From: Testudinibacter aquarius | Lineage (GTDB): Bacteria; Pseudomonadota; Gammaproteobacteria; Enterobacterales; Pasteurellaceae | Reading direction: 5' to 3' | Length of the DNA stretch: 64,000 nucleotides | NCBI RefSeq assembly: GCF_004342725.1 | Contig: NZ_SMCP01000004.1 | Coordinates: 228,882-292,881 of the forward strand | Shown here: piece after piece, positions 8,604 through 18,853 of the stretch | Layout of the letters: the number at the start of each line of letters is the position of its first letter | Numbering within the stretch: position 1 is the first letter of the stretch | Notes under the pieces: generated by a model | Database searches by the model: none | What the model was told of the DNA's origin: nothing | What the model saw: the letters and a program-made list of their open reading frames with translations, nothing else | Program-made: the position numbers and the translations under genes

Positions 8604-9488
8604 ATGTCTAATATAGCATTTATAGGTCTTGGTCAAATGGGCAAACCAATGGCTTCCAATCTCATTAAAAAAGGGCATTCGCTAAACGTCTACGATATTA
8701 ATAAAACAGCAATATCCGAAGTACAATCTCTCGGTGCACACAGTTCAATTTCCCCCAAAGAGGCTGTAAAAGGGTGTGAATTTATTATTACTATGTTGCC
8801 TAACGGAAAGTTAGTTGAGAACGTGATCTTTGGGAAAGATGGAATTATCCATTCTATGGATAAAAACAGCTTAATAATTGACATGTCAACTATCCATCCG
8901 CTAGAAAGCGACAGCTTACGTAATCGATTGGCAGAATACAATATTGAGTTTATGGACGCACCTGTTGGGCGAACCTCAGATAATGCAATCGCAGGAACAC
9001 TACTAATTTTAGCCGGAGGAACGCCATCGCAAATTGAGCGCTCCTCACCGATACTGCTCTGTATGGGGTCAGAAATAATAAATGCCGGAGGTCCAGGAAA
9101 AGGAATCAGAGTTAAATTAATTAATAATTTTATGAGTATTTCACTCAATGCCTTATCTGCCGAAGCGGCAACACTTTGCGAAGCATTAGAGCTTCCCTTG
9201 GACATCGCAATAGAAGTGATGAAAGGAACCCCTGCAATTAAGAGTCACTTCACAACAACCTGGGCTAATAAAGTATTACAAAATGATTTAACTCCCGCTT
9301 TCATGATAGAACTCGCGCATAAAGACTTAGGAATAGCTACTGATGTCGCTAATCAATTGCACGTTCCGCTATCTATGGGCGCTGCAGCCCTAGAAATCTA
9401 TAACCAAGCAAGAGCCATGGGCAGAGGCAAGCAAGACTGGACAGCGATACTGGAGCAAGCTCGAATTAATTCAGGCTTAAAAAAATAA
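8604..9488 (+). CDS. yihU: 3-sulfolactaldehyde reductase (YihU)
   Basis: 294 residues of the beta-hydroxyacid dehydrogenase family. It reduces 3-sulfolactaldehyde to DHPS with NADH, closing the pathway's redox balance. It has a Rossmann motif GLGQMG at residues 8-13 and catalytic Lys171 in GIRVKLINN. At the substrate loop it has DAPVGRTS (residues 118-125), where most relatives have the PVSGG motif; the GRT form is that of E. coli YihU. The C-terminal helical part ([31 protein letters not shown]) also matches. It is first gene of the plus-strand operon yihU-yihT-yihQ. Confidence 0.95.
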   Translation: MSNIAFIGLGQMGKPMASNLIKKGHSLNVYDINKTAISEVQSLGAHSSISPKEAVKGCEFIITMLPNGKLVENVIFGKDGIIHSMDKNSLIIDMSTIHPLESDSLRNRLAEYNIEFMDAPVGRTSDNAIAGTLLILAGGTPSQIERSSPILLCMGSEIINAGGPGKGIRVKLINNFMSISLNALSAEAATLCEALELPLDIAIEVMKGTPAIKSHFTTTWANKVLQNDLTPAFMIELAHKDLGIATDVANQLHVPLSMGAAALEIYNQARAMGRGKQDWTAILEQARINSGLKK

Positions 9489-9525
9489 CAAATTACTATA
9501 ACCGTATAATATAGGAGATTCTAAA

Positions 9526-10407
9526 ATGACTAATGATTCTTATACTTTGAAAGATATTGCTAGACCTTCTGGCGGTTTTGCAATGCTAGCCGTTGATCAA
9601 CGAGAAGCGATGAGAAATATGTTCGCAGACTCAGGCATGAAGCAGCCTATTGCGGATAATATATTAACTGATTTTAAAGTCAACGCAGCCAAAATCATCT
9701 CGCCATATGCTTCTGCCGTATTAGTAGATAATCAATTTTGTTACTCAGAGATCGTTAAGCAAAAAGCTATTTCTGATAATTCAGCATTAATTGTTGCAGG
9801 AGATTTATTCATTCCCGGAAACGGTATTCCTGTTGATAATGTATGTATTGATCCAAATATTGATGCTCAAGAAGTAAAACAAAACGGGGGGAAAGCATTA
9901 AAGCTTCTTATCCTGTGGCGTCAAGATGAAGATGCACAACAACGGATCGAAATGGTAAAAGAGTTTAATCAAAAATGTCACTCTGCTGGACTACTTAGCA
10001 TTATTGAGCCCGTCGTAAGACCTCCTAGACTTGGTGATAAATTTGATCGTGAACAATGTATCTTAAATGCTGCAAAAGAGCTAGGCGATCTCGGTTCCGA
10101 TTTGTACAAAGGAGAAATGCCGCTATTTGGTAAAGGTGAATCAAAAACACTGCTAGATGCAGCTAAAAAGTTAAACGATAATATTAATATTCCTTGGGTT
10201 ATTTTATCCTCAGGCATTCATGAAAATCTATTCTGCCGAGCAGTCCGAATGGCGATGCAAGCTGGTGCCTCTGGTTTTCTTGCCGGACGTGCAATTTGGG
10301 CTTCAACTATAGGCTTACCTGATACTGAACTCATGTTACGTGATATTTCGGCTCCTAGAATGCAATATCTAGGCACTCTTGTTGATGAAATTATGGCATC
10401 AAGATAA
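9526..10407 (+). CDS. yihT: 6-deoxy-6-sulfofructose-1-phosphate aldolase (YihT)
   Basis: 293-residue class I aldolase (LacD/DeoC-like TIM barrel). It cleaves sulfofructose 1-phosphate into DHAP and 3-sulfolactaldehyde. The Schiff-base lysine is Lys195 in [12 protein letters not shown] (Lys193 in E. coli, where the next residue is Val rather than Gly). The blocks [35 protein letters not shown] and [17 protein letters not shown] are near-identical to E. coli YihT. AGGAG precedes the ATG. It is 37 bases after yihU in the same operon. Confidence 0.96.
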   Translation: MTNDSYTLKDIARPSGGFAMLAVDQREAMRNMFADSGMKQPIADNILTDFKVNAAKIISPYASAVLVDNQFCYSEIVKQKAISDNSALIVAGDLFIPGNGIPVDNVCIDPNIDAQEVKQNGGKALKLLILWRQDEDAQQRIEMVKEFNQKCHSAGLLSIIEPVVRPPRLGDKFDREQCILNAAKELGDLGSDLYKGEMPLFGKGESKTLLDAAKKLNDNINIPWVILSSGIHENLFCRAVRMAMQAGASGFLAGRAIWASTIGLPDTELMLRDISAPRMQYLGTLVDEIMASR

Positions 10408-10448
10408 TTCATTAAACTCTTAATTTAATCAGATAAATGAGGTAGTTT

Positions 10449-12464
10449 ATGAAGCTAAAATACATCGAAAACGGATTTCAAATCATTCAAGATGATCGGA
10501 TATTACTGAATCATACCAGTGATAACCCTGCATTTTTTGTCGGGATGGGGCAAGAAAAAATATCAGCTTATCGAGGAAATTTCGATATACAAGATATTTT
10601 AATGGAAAAAATTCCTTTGACTCATTGTCAATTTGATAACAATCAAATCCAACTTTCATATCAAAATAATACACCTCCGCTATTAATTCTCATGTATTCT
10701 TCATTAGAGGATGGTAAATCAATATTAACCATTAAAAGTGAAAATCCCACCCTAAACCGTTTCTGGATTAAACTTAGCTCATCCGAATCTGAAAAAGTTT
10801 GGGGTTGTGGTGAACAGATGTCTTATTTCAACCTGCGGGGACGCCACTTTCCATTATGGACTTCTGAACCAGGTGTCGGTAGAGATAAGTCAACAGAGCT
10901 CACTTTTTTATCGGATAAATATAATAAGGCTGGAGGAGATTATTATAATACTAACTACCCGCAGCCAACTTTTGTTTCCTCCGAACATTACGCCTGTCAT
11001 ATTAACAGTAGTGCTTACGCTGATTTTGATTTTAGGAATCAAACATATTATGAATTACAAGTGTGGGAAATTCCTGAATCAATCGAGTTTTTTACTGCTC
11101 CGACTTTTTTAGAACTCGTAGAAAAGCTGAGTCTCCGCTTTGGCAGACAGCCTGAATTGCCTGAATGGATTTACAATGGCGTTATTCTTGGGTTAAAAGG
11201 TGGCGAGGAAAATTCCTTTTCCAGATTGGAAAATGCTGTTGAATCTGGAATTCCCGTCGCTGGATTATGGTGTGAGGATTGGGCAGGAATACGAGAAACT
11301 TCTTTTGGTAAAAGGCTTTTTTGGGATTGGAAATGGAGTAAAAACCGTTATCCCAACTTAGATAATCGAATTCAAACACTTAAAGAAAAAAATATTCGTT
11401 TTCTTGCTTATGTTAGTCCATATTTATGTGAAGACGGGGAGTTATTCCCTATTGCAAAAGAAAAATCATTATTTGCTCTTAATAGTAAAGGTGAAGTTGC
11501 TTTAGTTGATTTTGGAGAATTTAACTGTGGAGTATTAGATTTTACCAATAAAGAAACGAGAGAGTGGTTTAAAAAAGAGATTATTCAAAAAAATATGCTA
11601 GATCTCGGCGTATCTGGATGGATGGCTGACTTTGGCGAATACTTGCCAACTGAGGATTTATTTTTAGCCAACGGTGTTAGCTCAACAATAATGCATAATG
11701 CTTGGCCGCCTCTTTGGGCAAGCGTTAATGCGGAAGCCGTAGCTGAAAGAGGGTTAACCGGCGAAGTGATGTATTTCATGAGAGCCGGCTTTACCAATAC
11801 GCAAAAATACTGTCCTATGCTCTGGGCTGGAGATCAATGTGTAGATTTCTCCCGCCATGATGGGCTTAATACCGTTATTTGCGGCGCACTTTCATCGGGA
11901 ATCCTAGGCAATGCATATCACCATAGTGATATAGGTGGGTATACCAGCCTTTTCGGAAATCGACGAACAAAAGAAGTATTTGAACGCTGGGTAGATATGG
12001 CAGCATTCACACCAATGATGAGAACGCATGAATGCAATCGGCCCGATGAGAATTTTCAGTTTGATCATGATATAGCTACCATGGCTCATTTGGCTAAAAT
12101 GGTTAAAATCTATAAACATTTAACACCATATTTGAAGCATTTCTCAAATGAAGCCCACACCAAAGGCTATCCAATACAAAGGGCGCTATTCTTGCACTTT
12201 GAAAACGACTTGAATACTTACGATATTCAGGATCAATATCTTTATGGTTCAGAATTACTTGTTGCCCCTGTTCACAAACAAGCTGTACACGAATGGAAAG
12301 TATATTTACCAGCAGGTGAAACTTGGGTCTATGTATGGGATAAAAAAGAAATCCGCGGCGGACAATATCTTCTTGTTCCCGCCTTAATAGGACAACCACC
12401 GCTCTTTTATAGAAAAGATAGCAAATGGGCAACACTCTTTGATGATATTGTAAACATTGAATAG
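10449..12464 (+). CDS. yihQ: sulfoquinovosidase (GH31, YihQ), KERWY-type
   Basis: 671-residue retaining alpha-glycosidase of family GH31 that frees sulfoquinovose from SQ-glycerol and SQDG. The catalytic nucleophile is Asp394 in WMADFGEYLP and the acid/base Asp462 in WAGDQ. By alignment with E. coli YihQ the sulfonate pocket is Lys250 (GLKGG), Glu276 (WCEDW), Arg289 and Trp292 (GKRLFW), and Tyr498 (DIGGYT): the KERWY form rather than the E. coli QQRWY form. There is no signal peptide, so glycosides must be imported before cleavage. Last gene of the yihU-T-Q operon. Confidence 0.95.
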   Translation: MKLKYIENGFQIIQDDRILLNHTSDNPAFFVGMGQEKISAYRGNFDIQDILMEKIPLTHCQFDNNQIQLSYQNNTPPLLILMYSSLEDGKSILTIKSENPTLNRFWIKLSSSESEKVWGCGEQMSYFNLRGRHFPLWTSEPGVGRDKSTELTFLSDKYNKAGGDYYNTNYPQPTFVSSEHYACHINSSAYADFDFRNQTYYELQVWEIPESIEFFTAPTFLELVEKLSLRFGRQPELPEWIYNGVILGLKGGEENSFSRLENAVESGIPVAGLWCEDWAGIRETSFGKRLFWDWKWSKNRYPNLDNRIQTLKEKNIRFLAYVSPYLCEDGELFPIAKEKSLFALNSKGEVALVDFGEFNCGVLDFTNKETREWFKKEIIQKNMLDLGVSGWMADFGEYLPTEDLFLANGVSSTIMHNAWPPLWASVNAEAVAERGLTGEVMYFMRAGFTNTQKYCPMLWAGDQCVDFSRHDGLNTVICGALSSGILGNAYHHSDIGGYTSLFGNRRTKEVFERWVDMAAFTPMMRTHECNRPDENFQFDHDIATMAHLAKMVKIYKHLTPYLKHFSNEAHTKGYPIQRALFLHFENDLNTYDIQDQYLYGSELLVAPVHKQAVHEWKVYLPAGETWVYVWDKKEIRGGQYLLVPALIGQPPLFYRKDSKWATLFDDIVNIE

Positions 12465-12511
12465 CATTTACTCATTATTTCTCAGCATTTTTAGCACAGA
12501 GTAATTACATA

Positions 12512-12550
12512 ATATAGCAGGCAAAATAGTGATATGTTTGCCTGCTATAT
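12512..12550. terminator. bidirectional terminator between yihQ and prmA
   Basis: A perfect 14-bp stem (ATATAGCAGGCAAA at 12512-12525 against 12537-12550) with an 11-base loop lies between two convergent genes. It lacks a long U tract, but its position suits a shared stop signal and it marks the right-hand end of the island. Confidence 0.6.
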
Positions 12551-12564
12551 CCAACAAATACATT

Positions 12565-13446
12565 TTAGTATTTATTCCCAGTAATCCGACACCACTCTTC
12601 CTGTTCCGCTACGGGTTCTAACCGCACTTGGTTTTGATAGGCTTCGCATACGGCTTGTGCTTGGTTGGCGAGAATGCCGGATAGCCCTAGATCTGCGTTC
12701 GGTTTTAATAATGCGATGATCGGTTCAGCCAGCTCTTTCAACGGACCGGCAAGGATATTCGCCACCACCACATCGGCTTGTAGGTCTTGCGGTTGATCTT
12801 TGGCGAGAAATAACTGTAAGCGCTCGGCTACGCCGTTGCGTTCGGCATTATCACGGCTGGCAAGGATAGCTTGCGGATCGATGTCGATACCGATTGCTTG
12901 TTTCGCCCCTAACTTCAAGGCGGCAATTGCCAGAATGCCAGAACCGCAACCAAAGTCGATGACGGTTTTGCCGTTCAAATCCAAGCTGTCCAGCCATTTC
13001 AGGCAAAGTGCGGTGGTCGGGTGGGTGCCTGTGCCAAAGGCAAGACCCGGATCGAGCATCACATTGACCGCACTTTCGTCCGGTACCGGGCGCCAGCTCG
13101 GGCAAATCCACAACCGCTCGCCAAAGCGCATCGGATGAAAATTATCCATCCACTCCCGCTCCCAGTCTTTGTCTTCAATCTGCTCAATTTTATAACTGAC
13201 TGCGGGGGTTAAGATCCGCTGCGCAGTCAATTCCGCAACAATTTGCTGCATATCGGTTTCTGCATCAAACAGCGCTATCACATCCGTATTACCCCACAAA
13301 CGAGTTTCGCCCGGCAACGGCTCAAACACCGGTGTGTCTTGACTGTCAACAAAGGTGACCGACACTGAGCCCAGCGCCTCCAGTGTTTCACTGATTTTCT
13401 CCGCTTGTTTATCGTTACTGTTGATTCTAATTTGTACCCAAGGCAT
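12565..13446 (-). CDS. prmA: ribosomal protein L11 methyltransferase
   Basis: 293 residues, the same length as E. coli PrmA, which trimethylates lysines and the N-terminus of ribosomal protein L11 using S-adenosylmethionine. Class I methyltransferase motifs: [14 protein letters not shown] near residue 125, [20 protein letters not shown] near 155, and [10 protein letters not shown] (the NPPY-like position) near 225. The frame is open upstream, but ATG 13446 ([10 protein letters not shown]) has AGAGGA ahead of it. It overlaps the end of panF by 20 bases. dusB would normally follow; the sulfoquinovose island does instead. Confidence 0.95.
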   Translation of the reverse strand: MPWVQIRINSNDKQAEKISETLEALGSVSVTFVDSQDTPVFEPLPGETRLWGNTDVIALFDAETDMQQIVAELTAQRILTPAVSYKIEQIEDKDWEREWMDNFHPMRFGERLWICPSWRPVPDESAVNVMLDPGLAFGTGTHPTTALCLKWLDSLDLNGKTVIDFGCGSGILAIAALKLGAKQAIGIDIDPQAILASRDNAERNGVAERLQLFLAKDQPQDLQADVVVANILAGPLKELAEPIIALLKPNADLGLSGILANQAQAVCEAYQNQVRLEPVAEQEEWCRITGNKY

Positions 13447-14887
13447 CTGTTTTTCCTCTTTTTTGATACTGTTTTTCACCGAGTTTATTGGCAACCAAGA
13501 AGGCGATTAAGCCGAACACCAGTGATGGCACGATAGCATGGAAACTCAATAATTTGAGTGAAAGAACGGTCAGCAACACATAGCTGCCCAACCCGACTGT
13601 CATTGAGGCGATCGCACCGTAAGCATTGGCTTTATCCCAATATAAACCCAGCACGATCACCCATAAAAATGCCGCTTCTAAGCCACCAAACGCAAATAAA
13701 TTCAACCAAATAATCATATCCGGCGGATTGAGTGCCGCTAAAATCAAAAGTGCGGTCAAAATCAGGGTTGCCATTGATGAGAAAAGCCCGATTTTTTTCT
13801 GATTATTCGCCATTTCCGGTTTCGCTGATAAATAAATATCTTTAACGAAAATCGCCGAAGATTGGATCAATTGCGCATCAATGGTCGACATAATCGCTGA
13901 CATTGGCGCTGCCAGAAAGATCCCCGCAACAATTGGCGGCAAAACTTGCAACATGAGGCTTGGGATGACTTGATCCGGAATTGTCAAATCCGGCAAAATC
14001 ACTCGACCTAGCGCTCCGGAAAGGTGCATGCCGAGCATAACAATCGTCAACACGATAGTCCCGATCAACATGCCGCCATGTAATGCTTTGCTGTCTTTAA
14101 ACGCCATGCAGCGCACCGCCGTATGCGGCAGCCCGACCACACCAAAGCAAACCAAAATCCAAAATGACGCCATAAACTGGAAATCCAGCATCTCATTTGG
14201 ACCATATGGACTGACCAGCTGTGGATCGGTGGCAGCCAAGGCGGCAACCGCACTTTCTACGCCGCCGGCAGCATAAATCACCGCAAACAGTAAAATAAAA
14301 GTACCCAAAATCATTACCGTACCCTGAATGGTATCGGTCAATACTACGGCACGAAAACCACCGATAAAGGTGTAAATCCCGACCGTTAGTGCAAAAATCA
14401 GCAAGGATTGGGTGTAACTGATGCCGATGGTGGTTTCCAGCAAGCGCGCGCCGCCTATAAACTGCACGGTCATCGCTGCAAAAAAGGCGATTAACAGCGC
14501 CAGACAAGCGATCCACACCAGATATTTATTTTTGTAACGGTGCAACAGCAGATCATTAATCGTCAGCGCCTTGCTCTCTCTTGATAGCAGCGCAAATTTT
14601 TTGCCCAGTGCCCCCAGCGCCAACCAGACTGCCGGTACTTGAATCATAGCCAGCAACACCCAGCCCAAACCGAATTTGTACGCTGCACCCGGCCCTCCGA
14701 TAAACGAACTGGCACTGGCATAGGTTGAGGCGGTGGTCATCGCCAATACAAAGCCGGTCATCGAGCGGTTACCGACATAATACTCAGTTAAAAAATCCCC
14801 TTTCGAGCGTTTAACGTAAGCATAGATTGCTGCGCCAAACACGAACGCCAGATAGATCACCAACGGAAATAGGATGCCTAAATTCAT
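13427..14887 (-). CDS. panF: sodium/pantothenate symporter
   Basis: 486-residue member of the solute:sodium symporter family with about 13 hydrophobic helices. It imports pantothenate, the precursor of coenzyme A. Family features: [36 protein letters not shown] in the first helices (split as [15 protein letters not shown] and [17 protein letters not shown]), [17 protein letters not shown] near 175, and the [19 protein letters not shown] signature near 330. It sits in yhdT-panF-prmA, overlapping both neighbours, so the three are probably translationally coupled. Confidence 0.95.
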   Translation of the reverse strand: MNLGILFPLVIYLAFVFGAAIYAYVKRSKGDFLTEYYVGNRSMTGFVLAMTTASTYASASSFIGGPGAAYKFGLGWVLLAMIQVPAVWLALGALGKKFALLSRESKALTINDLLLHRYKNKYLVWIACLALLIAFFAAMTVQFIGGARLLETTIGISYTQSLLIFALTVGIYTFIGGFRAVVLTDTIQGTVMILGTFILLFAVIYAAGGVESAVAALAATDPQLVSPYGPNEMLDFQFMASFWILVCFGVVGLPHTAVRCMAFKDSKALHGGMLIGTIVLTIVMLGMHLSGALGRVILPDLTIPDQVIPSLMLQVLPPIVAGIFLAAPMSAIMSTIDAQLIQSSAIFVKDIYLSAKPEMANNQKKIGLFSSMATLILTALLILAALNPPDMIIWLNLFAFGGLEAAFLWVIVLGLYWDKANAYGAIASMTVGLGSYVLLTVLSLKLLSFHAIVPSLVFGLIAFLVANKLGEKQYQKRGKTDALGTN

Positions 14888-15150
14888 GGTTTTGTCTCCT
14901 GCTCGCTGTCGCTGTGGTTATCCAAATCAAAATCCTGATAGACAATGCGCAGCACCCAATAGGCAACCACAATAAATAAAACCGGCAGGTAGATACAGGC
15001 GAGCTCAAACCAGAGTGGAAAACCAATTGGTCCGGTTGTGCCACTCGGCAAATAGGCACACAAACACCAGCCGATCACATATAAGATAGTTAAACCCAAT
15101 GCCCAACGTGCTTCTTTACTGGCTTGTTGATACTTTTCTTGCAACTTCAT
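14884..15150 (-). CDS. yhdT: YhdT family small membrane protein (DUF997)
   Basis: 88 residues with two hydrophobic helices (residues about 18-35 and 48-68) and an acidic C-terminal tail. YhdT is found next to panF across the gammaproteobacteria and is assumed to assist or stabilise the symporter; its biochemical role is unknown. The stop overlaps the panF start as ATGA. Confidence 0.88.
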   Translation of the reverse strand: MKLQEKYQQASKEARWALGLTILYVIGWCLCAYLPSGTTGPIGFPLWFELACIYLPVLFIVVAYWVLRIVYQDFDLDNHSDSEQETKP

Positions 15151-15186
15151 ATGAATACCTCATACAAAAAGAACAGCATGAAAGAA

Positions 15187-15214
15187 AAAAGTGGAACCAT
15201 TTGATTCCACTTCA
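15187..15214 (-). terminator. accBC terminator
   Basis: Stem AAGTGGAA (15212-15205 read on the minus strand) pairs with TTCCACTT (15196-15189), followed on the minus strand by a T-rich run. It lies 26 bases past the accC stop, so it separates acc from yhdT-panF-prmA. Confidence 0.75.
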
Positions 15215-15239
15215 TTTTATTACTGATTTCTACATCGGA

Positions 15240-16586
15240 TTAATCATGCATACCGAGTTTTTTCTCAAGGTAATGAATATTTGTGCCACCTTGTTGGAAA
15301 TTTGGGTCGTCCATAATCAATTCGTGAATAGGAATATTGGTTTTTAGCCCTTCGATAATCACTTCCGATAACGCATTACGCATTCGGCTAATCGCTTCGG
15401 CACGGTTCTCGCCGTAGCTGATCAACTTGGCAATCATTGAATCATAGTGCGGTGGCACGGTGTAACCATCATAAATATGGGAATCCCACCGAATACCAAA
15501 ACCGCCCGGTGTGTGTAAACGGGTTACTTTGCCCGGTGACGGCAGGAAATTGCGCGGATCTTCAGCATTAATACGGCATTCAATCGCATGCCCTTTGACT
15601 TTCACATCATCTTGGCTGAAAGATAGTGGCAAGCCGGAGGCAATGCGCAGCTGCTCTTTGACCAAGTCAATGCCGGTAATCATCTCAGTTACCGGATGCT
15701 CCACCTGAATACGGGTGTTCATTTCGATAAAATAGAACTCCCCGTTTTCATATAAGAATTCAAAAGTACCGGCACCTCGATAACCGATTTCAACACAGGC
15801 TTTGGCGCAACGGCTGCCGATGTCACGACGCAGCTCTTCGCTGATACCCGGTGCTGGCGCCTCTTCTACCACTTTTTGGTGGCGACGTTGCATTGAGCAA
15901 TCACGTTCCGCTAGGTAAACCGCATTGCCATGAGTGTCTGCCAACACTTGAATTTCCACATGGCGTGGATTTTCCAAGTATTTTTCCATGTATACGACAT
16001 CATTATTAAACGCGGCTTTTGCTTCAGATTTGGTCATCGCAATCGATTCTTCCAATTCAGCAGCTGAACGCACCACGCGCATACCGCGGCCACCACCACC
16101 ACCGGAGGCTTTAATAATCACAGGATAACCGATACGTTCGGCAATCTCTTTATTCTTCTTGGCATCATTGCCGACCGGACCGTCAGAACCCGGCACACAA
16201 GGTACGCCAGCGGCTTTCATCGCATTGATCGCCGAGACTTTGTCGCCCATTAAGCGAATCACGTCCGCAGTGGGACCGATAAAAATAAAGCCGGAACGCT
16301 CCACCTGCTCGGCAAAATCTGCATTTTCCGACAAGAAACCGTAGCCCGGATGAATAGCGTCGGCACCGCTGACTTCTGCCGAGGCAATCAGTGCCGGAAT
16401 ATTCAGATAACTTTTACTTGAGGGCGCCGGTCCGATACAAATACGTTCATCTGCCAACAGGACGTGTTTTAGATCCCGATCTGCCGTAGAATGGACGGCG
16501 ACGGTTTTAATGCCTAACTCTTTACAAGCGCGCAAAATACGCAGTGCGATTTCGCCGCGGTTGGCAATAACAACTTTTTCTAACAT
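15240..16586 (-). CDS. accC: acetyl-CoA carboxylase, biotin carboxylase subunit
   Basis: 448 residues. It carboxylates biotin on AccB with bicarbonate and ATP, the first half of malonyl-CoA synthesis. It has the ATP-grasp glycine loop [11 protein letters not shown] near residue 162, the [17 protein letters not shown] block near 200, the metal-binding [20 protein letters not shown] segment near 275 ([16 protein letters not shown] being diagnostic), and the C-terminal [14 protein letters not shown] block. Length and start agree with E. coli AccC. Cotranscribed with accB. Confidence 0.97.
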   Translation of the reverse strand: MLEKVVIANRGEIALRILRACKELGIKTVAVHSTADRDLKHVLLADERICIGPAPSSKSYLNIPALIASAEVSGADAIHPGYGFLSENADFAEQVERSGFIFIGPTADVIRLMGDKVSAINAMKAAGVPCVPGSDGPVGNDAKKNKEIAERIGYPVIIKASGGGGGRGMRVVRSAAELEESIAMTKSEAKAAFNNDVVYMEKYLENPRHVEIQVLADTHGNAVYLAERDCSMQRRHQKVVEEAPAPGISEELRRDIGSRCAKACVEIGYRGAGTFEFLYENGEFYFIEMNTRIQVEHPVTEMITGIDLVKEQLRIASGLPLSFSQDDVKVKGHAIECRINAEDPRNFLPSPGKVTRLHTPGGFGIRWDSHIYDGYTVPPHYDSMIAKLISYGENRAEAISRMRNALSEVIIEGLKTNIPIHELIMDDPNFQQGGTNIHYLEKKLGMHD

Positions 16587-16678
16587 ACGATTATCCGCTT
16601 AATGTTGAAAGTTCTTTATATTGAGAATTCTTTGCTTTTGAACCAAAGTGCGGTCAAAAGCGATTGCTGATAGGCAGA

Positions 16679-17137
16679 TTACTCAATGATGATCAGGGAT
16701 TGATCAAATTCAACCGCTTCGCCGTCATTAACCAAAATGGCTTTCACCACCCCGGCTTTGTCCGCTTCGATGCGGTTCATCATTTTCATCGCTTCAACGA
16801 TACACAACGCATCGCCGACTTTCACCACGCTACCAACCTCAACGAAAGCGGCGGCTTCCGGGCTAGGACTGCGGTAGAAAGTACCAACCATTGGCGAACG
16901 CACGGCATGCCCTGCAATTTCGGTCGCCACCGGAGCGGCGACGGCTACAGCTGCCGGTGCAGCGGTTGGTGCCGGAGCAGCGACAGGCGCTGCCGCAGGC
17001 AACGTGTATTGCACAGCTGCCGGTGCCGGAGTGCCACGACTGATACGCACCGACTCTTCGCCTTCGGAAATTTCAATTTCCATAATGCCCGACTCTTCGA
17101 CCAACTCAATTAATTTTTTAATTTTACGAATATCCAT
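16679..17137 (-). CDS. accB: acetyl-CoA carboxylase, biotin carboxyl carrier protein
   Basis: 152 residues. The N-terminal helix-forming [17 protein letters not shown] and [12 protein letters not shown] are joined by an Ala/Pro-rich flexible linker (about residues 40-70) to the biotinyl domain, whose biotin-accepting lysine is in EAMKMMNRI near 117. It carries carboxybiotin between AccC and the AccA/AccD transferase. The 92 bases between accB and accC contain one uptake signal sequence. In E. coli AccB represses its own operon; whether it does here is not visible. Confidence 0.96.
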   Translation of the reverse strand: MDIRKIKKLIELVEESGIMEIEISEGEESVRISRGTPAPAAVQYTLPAAAPVAAPAPTAAPAAVAVAAPVATEIAGHAVRSPMVGTFYRSPSPEAAAFVEVGSVVKVGDALCIVEAMKMMNRIEADKAGVVKAILVNDGEAVEFDQSLIIIE

Positions 17138-17222
17138 GTTTTGATTCCGCTGATTGAAATGTAAATCACACTGATCGCTTTACCGTCAATTTTGCGACAA
17201 AGGGTAAACTTCGATCATTTTA

Positions 17223-17255
17223 TTCAGGTTATATTAAACGCAAAGATTACCTGAA
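17223..17255. promoter_or_regulatory. palindrome in the accB upstream region
   Basis: TTCAGGT (17223-17229) and ACCTGAA (17249-17255) are perfect inverted halves 19 bases apart, inside the 171-base gap between aroQ and accB. It could be an operator for acc transcription or the loop-rich end of the aroQ transcript. No U tract follows on the minus strand, which favours an operator. Confidence 0.35.
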
Positions 17256-17308
17256 TTTTCGCGTATTTGCGATATAAATCTGCACTTTTAGCGCAATTTT
17301 GTCGAAAA

Positions 17309-17755
17309 TCACTGTTTTTTGCTTAAATAATCCCAAGCAAACTCCAGTCCGAATTGATAGCCTTTTGCGCCTAAACCGCAAACAACCCCAACCGCCTTGT
17401 CACTCAGATAAGAGTGATGGCGAAACGGCTCACGCGCATGCACATTCGACAGGTGAATTTCGACAAACGGAATATTCACCGCCAACAACGCATCACGCAG
17501 TGCCACGCTGGTATGGGTAAATGCCGCGGGGTTAATCAAAATAAAATCAATCTGTTCAAAAGCTTGATGAATTTTATCAATCAATTTTTCTTCGCTGTTG
17601 CTTTGAAAGCAATCCAATTCCAGCCCAAGTGCGGTTGCCTGTTGTTGCAATTGCCGTTCAATGTCCGCCAGACTTAAACTGCCGTAATGCTGCGGCTCAC
17701 GTTTGCCCAACATATTCAGATTTGGGCCGTTTAAAACAAGAATTTTTTGCGCCAT
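17309..17755 (-). CDS. aroQ: 3-dehydroquinate dehydratase, type II
   Basis: 148 residues. It catalyses trans-dehydration of 3-dehydroquinate to 3-dehydroshikimate, the third step of the shikimate pathway. Type II landmarks: [17 protein letters not shown] at the N-terminus with the lid residues, [17 protein letters not shown] near 75, and [19 protein letters not shown] near 97 with the catalytic His. Type II enzymes are dodecamers unrelated to AroD. It precedes accB on the same strand, a common order in Pasteurellaceae. Confidence 0.96.
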   Translation of the reverse strand: MAQKILVLNGPNLNMLGKREPQHYGSLSLADIERQLQQQATALGLELDCFQSNSEEKLIDKIHQAFEQIDFILINPAAFTHTSVALRDALLAVNIPFVEIHLSNVHAREPFRHHSYLSDKAVGVVCGLGAKGYQFGLEFAWDYLSKKQ

Positions 17756-17846
17756 GCTCTTTATTCCGTTTAAATAAATAATTTCGTCACGTGACTATTT
17801 TAGGATTATACCAACATTCTACTCGATTTGGGAATATCAGCGATAA

Positions 17847-18839
17847 TTATAAAACTTTGCTCACCCATTCGCTCTCCAATTCTACAACCGGCAAATGTGA
17901 ACCTTGCCAACGGCGGATCAGTTGAAAATCCATCAAATCCAAAGTATCCAAGCCCGGAATCACATCAGGTGTATATTGCTGCGCTATGCGAGCCAGCTGG
18001 GTTAAACCGAAACTGGATTCAATCGACGAGCTGATCACCGCCATGATCCCTTGTTGCTGTGCCTGTTGAATCAGGTCGACACAGCGTTGCAACGAGCCGA
18101 CTAAAGTCGGTTTAATCACAATTGCCGCCAAGTGCGGTTCCGCCTGCACGACAAAATCCGCCTCGCGCACCGATTCGTCCCACGCAATCGCAATCCCAGT
18201 TTCCACCGCAAATTGGCGGCTTTCATCACGGGTTTTGCACGGTTCTTCCAGAAATTGAATTCTGGCACGATGTTCCGGTTTGACGTATTTAGCAAATTGC
18301 TGGGCTTTTGCCGGTGTCCAAGAGCGGTTAGCATCAAGGCGTAATTTGAGATCCGGCACTGCTTCCAGCAACATATCGGCAATCAAACCGTCACGATTGG
18401 CTTCGTACAGACCGACTTTGACTTTCGCCACTTTCTCGCCCGGCATTTGATCAAGTTGTTGATACAATTCATCAGGGTCACCATAACACAGCGGCGCTGC
18501 TTGATAATTCCCTTCTTCGCCGAGCAAGCCTTTCATCTCTGCCAAAGCACAACTCAAGCCAAATTGCACTGAGGGATGCAGCCCGTCTAGCGCTAATTTT
18601 TGATTACGACTGCGTGTTTCATCCCACTGTTGCAACCAAAGTGCGGTCTGCGCCTGTGCTTGTTCCAACGTTTCAACACTAAATTCCGGCAACGGCGCAA
18701 TCTCGCCCCAGCCTTCGTGCTGACCGCACTTCACCTGCACCAACAGCCCTTCACGCCGTTTTAAAAAGCGGTTACGCAACACCACCTGCGAATCGACCGG
18801 GATTGAATAACGATAAAGCTGATAACTGCGAGTGGTCAT
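17847..18839 (-). CDS. menC: o-succinylbenzoate synthase
   Basis: 330 residues of the enolase superfamily. It dehydrates SHCHC to o-succinylbenzoate in menaquinone synthesis. The catalytic lysine is in [11 protein letters not shown] near residue 132, the metal ligands in LRLDANRSW near 160, FLEEPCK near 190 and IAWDESVRE near 213, and the second lysine in [11 protein letters not shown] near 236. It is last of the men genes here, separated from menB by the DUF1016 gene. No menE follows in this window. Confidence 0.94.
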   Translation of the reverse strand: MTTRSYQLYRYSIPVDSQVVLRNRFLKRREGLLVQVKCGQHEGWGEIAPLPEFSVETLEQAQAQTALWLQQWDETRSRNQKLALDGLHPSVQFGLSCALAEMKGLLGEEGNYQAAPLCYGDPDELYQQLDQMPGEKVAKVKVGLYEANRDGLIADMLLEAVPDLKLRLDANRSWTPAKAQQFAKYVKPEHRARIQFLEEPCKTRDESRQFAVETGIAIAWDESVREADFVVQAEPHLAAIVIKPTLVGSLQRCVDLIQQAQQQGIMAVISSSIESSFGLTQLARIAQQYTPDVIPGLDTLDLMDFQLIRRWQGSHLPVVELESEWVSKVL

Positions 18840-18853
18840 GACAACTCCTTCCT

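Noticed and set aside
294..9488. Sialic acid catabolism locus (TRAP, AGE-family epimerase, PfkB kinase, mutarotase)
   Set aside because: The set superficially resembles Pasteurellaceae sialic acid operons, but the AGE protein is YihS (413 residues, MKWIN start), there is no NanA, NagA or NagB, and YihT, YihU and YihQ are specific to sulfoquinovose.
11884..11892. Possible uptake signal sequence inside the island
   Set aside because: GGCGCACTT differs from ACCGCACTT at two positions, so it is not counted.
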